Source: an uncultured Chthonomonadaceae bacterium (GTDB lineage Bacteria > Armatimonadota > Fimbriimonadia > Fimbriimonadales > Fimbriimonadaceae). From it: 60,946 nt of DNA. The notes under the pieces were generated by a model that made no database searches, was not told where the DNA came from, and worked only from the letters and a program-made list of their open reading frames with translations. The stretch covers positions 1 to 60,946 of the forward strand of contig CAMLDW010000010.1 of NCBI GenBank assembly GCA_946479035.1, in the 5' to 3' direction. Every line of letters begins with the position of its first letter. Within the stretch, counting starts at the first letter, position 1. Below, one piece after another: positions 57,052 to 60,946 of this stretch. The translations under genes and the position numbers were made by a program.

Positions 57052-59745
57052 TTATGAGCCTGGGTCCCTGCCTGCGGCGACCGCGCGCACGGTCTCGATC
57101 GGGTCCTTTTTGAGGGCGAGAAAGTCTGCGCGGAACTGCGCCGGGCACTTGCCGCTCAGCCGCACGAGGCACTCGATCCGCACGCCGGGGCGAGGGTCGA
57201 GCAGATACGCGCCGATCTTGTCGAGCGCTTCCGGCGTCCCGACCTTCGCCAGCACTTCGATCGCCGTGCGGACGTGGAACTCGTCCTGCGAGCGCAATTG
57301 GCTGTCTGCGAAAGCCAGCGCGGCCTGCGGAAACTTCGCTAGCAGGCTGATCGCTGACTTTCGCGCCATCAGGTCGTCGCTGAACGCCATCGCTTGCGCC
57401 GTCGCGGCCGTGTTCGGGTCGGCGATCTGGTCGAGCGAGACCATTGCCGCGCGTGCGAGCATTCTGTCCTCGCTGCGACAGAGCGCCATGAGGTCCTGCA
57501 CGGCCGCCGCCGCCCTCAGCGCGCCGGCAGCGACCACCGCCGCGCTCTGCAGCGCGGGCTTCTTCAACAGACCAGGAATGAGCGCGCCAAAGTCCGTCAC
57601 GTTCGCGTCCGTGGCGATGCGCAATAGGACGAGCATCTCCTGGTCGGTCGCCCTGAACGCCCTGGCGCCGATCAGTCGCGCGCCGTCCTGCTTGAGCGCT
57701 TGCACCACCGTGACGAACGCGCGGACCTGGAGGCGGTCGGCGGTAGCGAGCCGGTTGTCGAGCATCCATTGCAGCGCAGGCACGCCGATCTTGACGAGCC
57801 GGTCCAGGCTGTCGGCGACCTCGTCCTGCGCAGTGCCGACCTCCCACTGCGTCGCTTTGCGGTAGATCCCCGTGATCTCCGCCTCGCTCGGCATCGGTTC
57901 TGTGCCCGGCGTCACCGGCTGTCGTTGCGCGCTGCTGTCGGTCGCGCCCACAGTCGTCGGGCGATCGAGCGCGACGCCCCACGTCTCTGTCGTGGTCGCC
58001 TGTCCGTCCGCGAGGCCGTACTTGTAGACGTCGTCACCGTTCAGGTCCGCGAACACGCCGAGCGATCCCGTACCGCGCGCCGGGTTTCCTTTTCCTGGCG
58101 GGCCAAAGTAGCGGTCGATGCCGCCCGCGTCGACGAAGATGCCGAGGCCGTTCGCACTGCCGATCCCGGGGGTGCTGTCGCGGCTCGCGTAGACGTCGTC
58201 GCCCGCGCGGTCGAGCAAGAACGCGACGCCGTAGTCGTGGCCGATCGCGTGCGCCGCACCGACCTTGACGATGTATCCGTCATCGCCGCCCAAGTCAAAG
58301 AGGTACGCCGCGCAGGCGTGCATCGCGCTCGCCTGGCAGTAGTGGTAGCCGCTGTAGGTGTCGTTTCCGCCCTCGTCATAGAGCGTGCCGAGCGCGTACC
58401 AGTAGCTCGCGGCCTGCTGGTACGTCTCGCCAGAGTAGAAGTCGTCGCCGGAGAGGTCAGTCAGCAGCCCGACACCGCCACTAAGCCCGCCCGCGTCTTC
58501 GCGATACCCTTCACTGAAACCTTGCGCGAACGAGAAGTGCGCGGTAGCGAAGAGCGGCGAATTGAGCACGAGCCCGCCCGCGCGGTACGTGTCGTTGCCG
58601 TTCTTGTCGATCAGCCAACCGACGCCTTGAGTGCGCGAGGCGCCTTGCCCCAAGAGAAGAAGGCTGTACTCGTCCCAGCCCGAGGAGTCCATCAAGACAC
58701 CGATACCGAACTCGCCGAACCCTTCGCTTAGAGTCTCAGCGCGGTAGTCGTCTCCGCCGCCTTTCTTGGACAAGACCCCGACTCCCGCGAGCCCTGCACC
58801 GAACGCGAGGCTCCTGCCAAAGAACCGGTCGTCGCCGCCTTCGTCGTATGCCAGTCCAACGCCGAGCACGCCCGCGCCGACGTTAAGGTCCCCGACCTCG
58901 TACGTGTCGTCGCCGGCGAGGTCTATGAGCACGCTCGCATATCCGACGCCTGCGCCGTGGCGGCCCTTGTAAGTGTCGTCGCCGCCCAGGTCCACCGTGA
59001 GCAGCGCGTCGGTCTCCGTGTGCAGGTCGTTGCCGCGCCCCGCGATCACGATCGGCATTCCGCCGATCCTCGTCTTGATCGTTTGAGGCACGTCGTCGGT
59101 CGCCTGTTTGAGCTGTTCGATCGCGCGCTCGACCGCTTCCGCCAGGCGAATCCCGGCGGTCCGGATTCGGTCGAGGTCCACCTTTCCGAGGAGCTCGAGG
59201 ATCTTCGCTTGTTCCGCTGTCTGCCCGTGCACGAACGAGAACTTCACGCTCGGCTCTTCGACCGCCCACGCCGGCAGCGACTCGATAAGCAGCCGCTTCT
59301 CTTCAGGGGTGAGCTTTTCGGTGGCGCGCTTGATCTCGTTGTTCGTCGAGTTGATCCAGTTGACGAGCCCAAGGATCGGGCCGCGCAACGAGGGTGCTAG
59401 CTCGTCCAGCCCTGTCAGCGGCGGCTCGTGCTGGATCGCTCCGACCGGCTCCGCAAAGACCTCTTGGACGACGGTCGCGAGCACTTGCGAGGGCGTCTGC
59501 TCCCTCGTCCGGGCATGGAGCTTGAGCAGTGCGTCCGCAGTCGCGAGCGGATGGTCGATCGCTTCGCTGACGAACGAAAAGGCGTAGGGCGGGTTCAGGG
59601 CCCGGCGCGCAAAGTCCAGGTCCTGCTCGCGCATGTTGCCGACGAACAGCGCATCCTTGATGCCTTGCCTTTCCAAGTCCGTCAACTGGGCACAGACCGG
59701 CGCAGACAAGGCGACGAACATCCCGAACGCACACGCACGTCGCAT
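57052..59745 (-). CDS. Secreted protein with ~12 GDDxY repeats and HEAT-like C-terminus
   Basis: The protein has 897 residues. The ATG at 59745 is preceded by CATACT plus 6 nt and gives a signal peptide (FGMFVALSAPVCAQ). Residues about 250-575 hold roughly 12 repeats of ~27 residues with a D-x-x-G-D-D-x-Y core: DLGGDDTYKGRHG, DLAGDDTYEVGD, DEGGDDRFFGRS, DRAGDDVYASRD, DLNGDDVYKYG, alternating with Gly-Val-Gly segments. The regular spacing suggests a solenoid, possibly calcium-binding. Residues about 640-890 are helical repeats of HEAT type (ALQWMLDNRLATADRLQVRA). It is not in an obvious operon; its function is unknown. Confidence 0.75.
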   Translation of the reverse strand: MRRACAFGMFVALSAPVCAQLTDLERQGIKDALFVGNMREQDLDFARRALNPPYAFSFVSEAIDHPLATADALLKLHARTREQTPSQVLATVVQEVFAEPVGAIQHEPPLTGLDELAPSLRGPILGLVNWINSTNNEIKRATEKLTPEEKRLLIESLPAWAVEEPSVKFSFVHGQTAEQAKILELLGKVDLDRIRTAGIRLAEAVERAIEQLKQATDDVPQTIKTRIGGMPIVIAGRGNDLHTETDALLTVDLGGDDTYKGRHGAGVGYASVLIDLAGDDTYEVGDLNVGAGVLGVGLAYDEGGDDRFFGRSLAFGAGLAGVGVLSKKGGGDDYRAETLSEGFGEFGIGVLMDSSGWDEYSLLLLGQGASRTQGVGWLIDKNGNDTYRAGGLVLNSPLFATAHFSFAQGFSEGYREDAGGLSGGVGLLTDLSGDDFYSGETYQQAASYWYALGTLYDEGGNDTYSGYHYCQASAMHACAAYLFDLGGDDGYIVKVGAAHAIGHDYGVAFLLDRAGDDVYASRDSTPGIGSANGLGIFVDAGGIDRYFGPPGKGNPARGTGSLGVFADLNGDDVYKYGLADGQATTTETWGVALDRPTTVGATDSSAQRQPVTPGTEPMPSEAEITGIYRKATQWEVGTAQDEVADSLDRLVKIGVPALQWMLDNRLATADRLQVRAFVTVVQALKQDGARLIGARAFRATDQEMLVLLRIATDANVTDFGALIPGLLKKPALQSAAVVAAGALRAAAAVQDLMALCRSEDRMLARAAMVSLDQIADPNTAATAQAMAFSDDLMARKSAISLLAKFPQAALAFADSQLRSQDEFHVRTAIEVLAKVGTPEALDKIGAYLLDPRPGVRIECLVRLSGKCPAQFRADFLALKKDPIETVRAVAAGRDPGS

Positions 59746-59751
59746 GGCATG

Positions 59752-59757
59752 AGTATG
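59752..59757 (-). promoter_or_regulatory. -10 element CATACT, 6 nt before the GDDxY-protein start
   Basis: On the minus strand CATACT is followed by CATGCC and then ATG 59745, the leaderless arrangement. Confidence 0.55.
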
Positions 59758-59773
59758 GCCCGGCGGGCGCCGG

Positions 59774-60925
59774 CTATTCGCTCGTCCCAAGCAGGCCGGG
59801 AAGCACGGACTCCCACAAGTTGGTGATCGAGGCGCGGGGGTCGTCGAGGACCCGCTCGTCGAAAGGCAGATCGTTCTTGTTTTTTCTGTGCGAAAGGTAG
59901 GTCAGGGCGAGCCCTATCGGGCTCGAGGTCTCCGGCAAAACACCGACGCCGGCGTGGCCGCCTGGCGCCACAATCCGCAGCTCGAACGCCTCCTCCGCTT
60001 CGGCCTCGAGCAACGGCGCGACGACCTTGCTCGCGAGCAGGCCGAGGTTGTGCGCGATCTCGTCCGCCCGGTGGTGCCGCTGCATCTCCTCTATAGATGT
60101 CACGAGCGCGAGAGTGAGGCGGTTCGCCTTCGCGCTTGCTAGGACCTGCTCGAAGTTCGTCTGTAGCCGAGCGCCGAACGCTCGACGGTCGCTGTGCCGA
60201 TAACCGACGATGCGCGCTAGCCCTTCCATGCGCATCGAGCCGCTCAGCACCGTCGCGACGTCGCCGCGACGCAGCGCGAGGTTGGGGAGGTCTGGCCGAA
60301 ACCCCGGCCCCCAGGGCCACAGGCAGTTGAGCGGTGGCCTCCCCTCTTCCTTTCTTTTGTGGTTGACGTCCAGCGAAGAGAGCAGGTTGACGCTGTCGTC
60401 GATGAACATCCGCAAGAGCGCTTCGCCGTCCCCTTGCGGCGCTTTTTCCAAGAACCCGCTTCCGTACGCTTCCTGAGGCGGCGTTGTTGAAAGCTCGAGC
60501 GAGCCGTCCTCCCAAACGAGCGCGTGGTCGAGCCCCTCGCCCTGCAACGGCGTCAGTGTCTTCGTCTTGAGCCGCGCCGCCGCCTCGAAGACCGCATCGA
60601 GGTCTTCGGTTGCGTGCTCGATGGTCGCTGGCCGCAACTTCCCTTGCTCGTCCACTGAGGCGAGCGTGAGGTGGAAGTGAACGGACCGCTCCGGCGGGCG
60701 GTGGCCGAGCGCGGCGACGGTCAGCGGGCCCTGGGCGACTTGAAACGCGTTCGGGTCTAGCCCGATGAACGCGGCTTCCGGCGTCGTGGTCTCCGGCACC
60801 GGGCGCAGGCGCGCCACCGTCGCGCCCTCGACGACGTGCTGCAGCGCTGCGGGCAAGGGCCGGAGCGCGGACTCGGACTCCGGCCGCGCCACAAGATACG
60901 GCAGGACGATCGTGACGCGGCGCAC
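59774..60925 (-). CDS. Divergent cofactor-independent phosphoglycerate-mutase-like protein
   Basis: The protein has 383 residues and resembles archaeal-type iPGM (ApgM) of the alkaline phosphatase superfamily: the block CLWPWGPGFRPDLPN near residue 200 and the SMRMEGLARIVGY segment match the ApgM 'WxxGxGxxPxLP...GIA' core. Metal-site positions look degenerate: the N-terminus (TIVLPYLVARPES) lacks the DGMxD-type motif, and the region where D-x-x-GH should be reads IEEMQRHHRADEIAHNLG. It may be non-catalytic, or use another site. GTG 60925 is 6 nt after CATAAT. Confidence 0.65.
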   Translation of the reverse strand: MRRVTIVLPYLVARPESESALRPLPAALQHVVEGATVARLRPVPETTTPEAAFIGLDPNAFQVAQGPLTVAALGHRPPERSVHFHLTLASVDEQGKLRPATIEHATEDLDAVFEAAARLKTKTLTPLQGEGLDHALVWEDGSLELSTTPPQEAYGSGFLEKAPQGDGEALLRMFIDDSVNLLSSLDVNHKRKEEGRPPLNCLWPWGPGFRPDLPNLALRRGDVATVLSGSMRMEGLARIVGYRHSDRRAFGARLQTNFEQVLASAKANRLTLALVTSIEEMQRHHRADEIAHNLGLLASKVVAPLLEAEAEEAFELRIVAPGGHAGVGVLPETSSPIGLALTYLSHRKNKNDLPFDERVLDDPRASITNLWESVLPGLLGTSE

Positions 60926-60931
60926 GCGAGC

Positions 60932-60937
60932 ATTATG
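60932..60937 (-). promoter_or_regulatory. -10 element CATAAT, 6 nt before the phosphoglycerate-mutase-like gene
   Basis: On the minus strand CATAAT is followed by GCTCGC and GTG 60925, the leaderless arrangement. Confidence 0.6.
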
Positions 60938-60946
60938 AGTCGAAAG

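Overview
This is a 61-kb stretch of a GC-rich bacterial chromosome that is mostly housekeeping. The cell has a Gram-negative-type envelope: there is a LolA-like protein, a porin-like beta-barrel, several lipoproteins and MurB. It carries both HrcA and HspR heat-shock repressors. The mix of genes, the compact sigma-70 and the form of the REP repeats suggest Armatimonadota (Fimbriimonadia-like), but that is inference, since no 16S gene lies in the window. Many genes appear to be leaderless, with a TANNNT or CATAAT-type -10 hexamer only 6-7 nt before the start codon.

Layout. 1-930 is the 3' part of hrcA, convergent with a LolA-like gene. 1767-6778 is a four-gene membrane operon (GPDPase-type membrane protein, DUF4129, DUF4350, polytopic protein). 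6759-13750 holds a VanW protein, ilvE, a tiny zinc ribbon, a DUF4397-like lipoprotein, a sialate O-acetylesterase, and a minus-strand operon of ECF sigma factor, small partner and dnaN. 13915-20315 holds tRNA-Arg(GCG), a solitary flhA, and an aldolase-hisS-porin-coiled-coil-J-like run. 20435-25568 holds murB-tsaB-secreted protein, a SIS protein, acyP-nadE and a small membrane protein. 25614-34170 holds a penicillin acylase, tRNA-Glu, a FlaR-like kinase, a glycine-zipper protein, an EF-G paralogue, an HDOD protein and dnaJ-hspR.

34345-36967 is the only clearly accessory region. It contains a broken RHS core, a putative immunity gene, a detached HExxH-type RHS toxin tip, a remnant of a REP-associated tyrosine transposase, and four tandem 72-bp units that each carry a REP palindrome. 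A single further REP copy sits at about 55508. 36968-50296 holds an esterase, a strong bidirectional terminator, rpoC-rpoB, a small membrane protein, hisA-hisH-hisB and a zinc alcohol dehydrogenase. 50360-60925 holds sucD, a cysteine desulfurase, rpoD with a clear promoter and terminator, a lipoprotein, an LplA-like ligase, gcvPB, a secreted protein with about 12 GDDxY repeats, and a degenerate phosphoglycerate-mutase-like protein.

The most unusual signals are two intergenic arrays (11695-11803 and 42600-42690) built of 11-bp units in forward then inverted orientation. They share the pattern GTNGYYNYCCN and fold back on themselves; one of them separates rpoB from rpoC.
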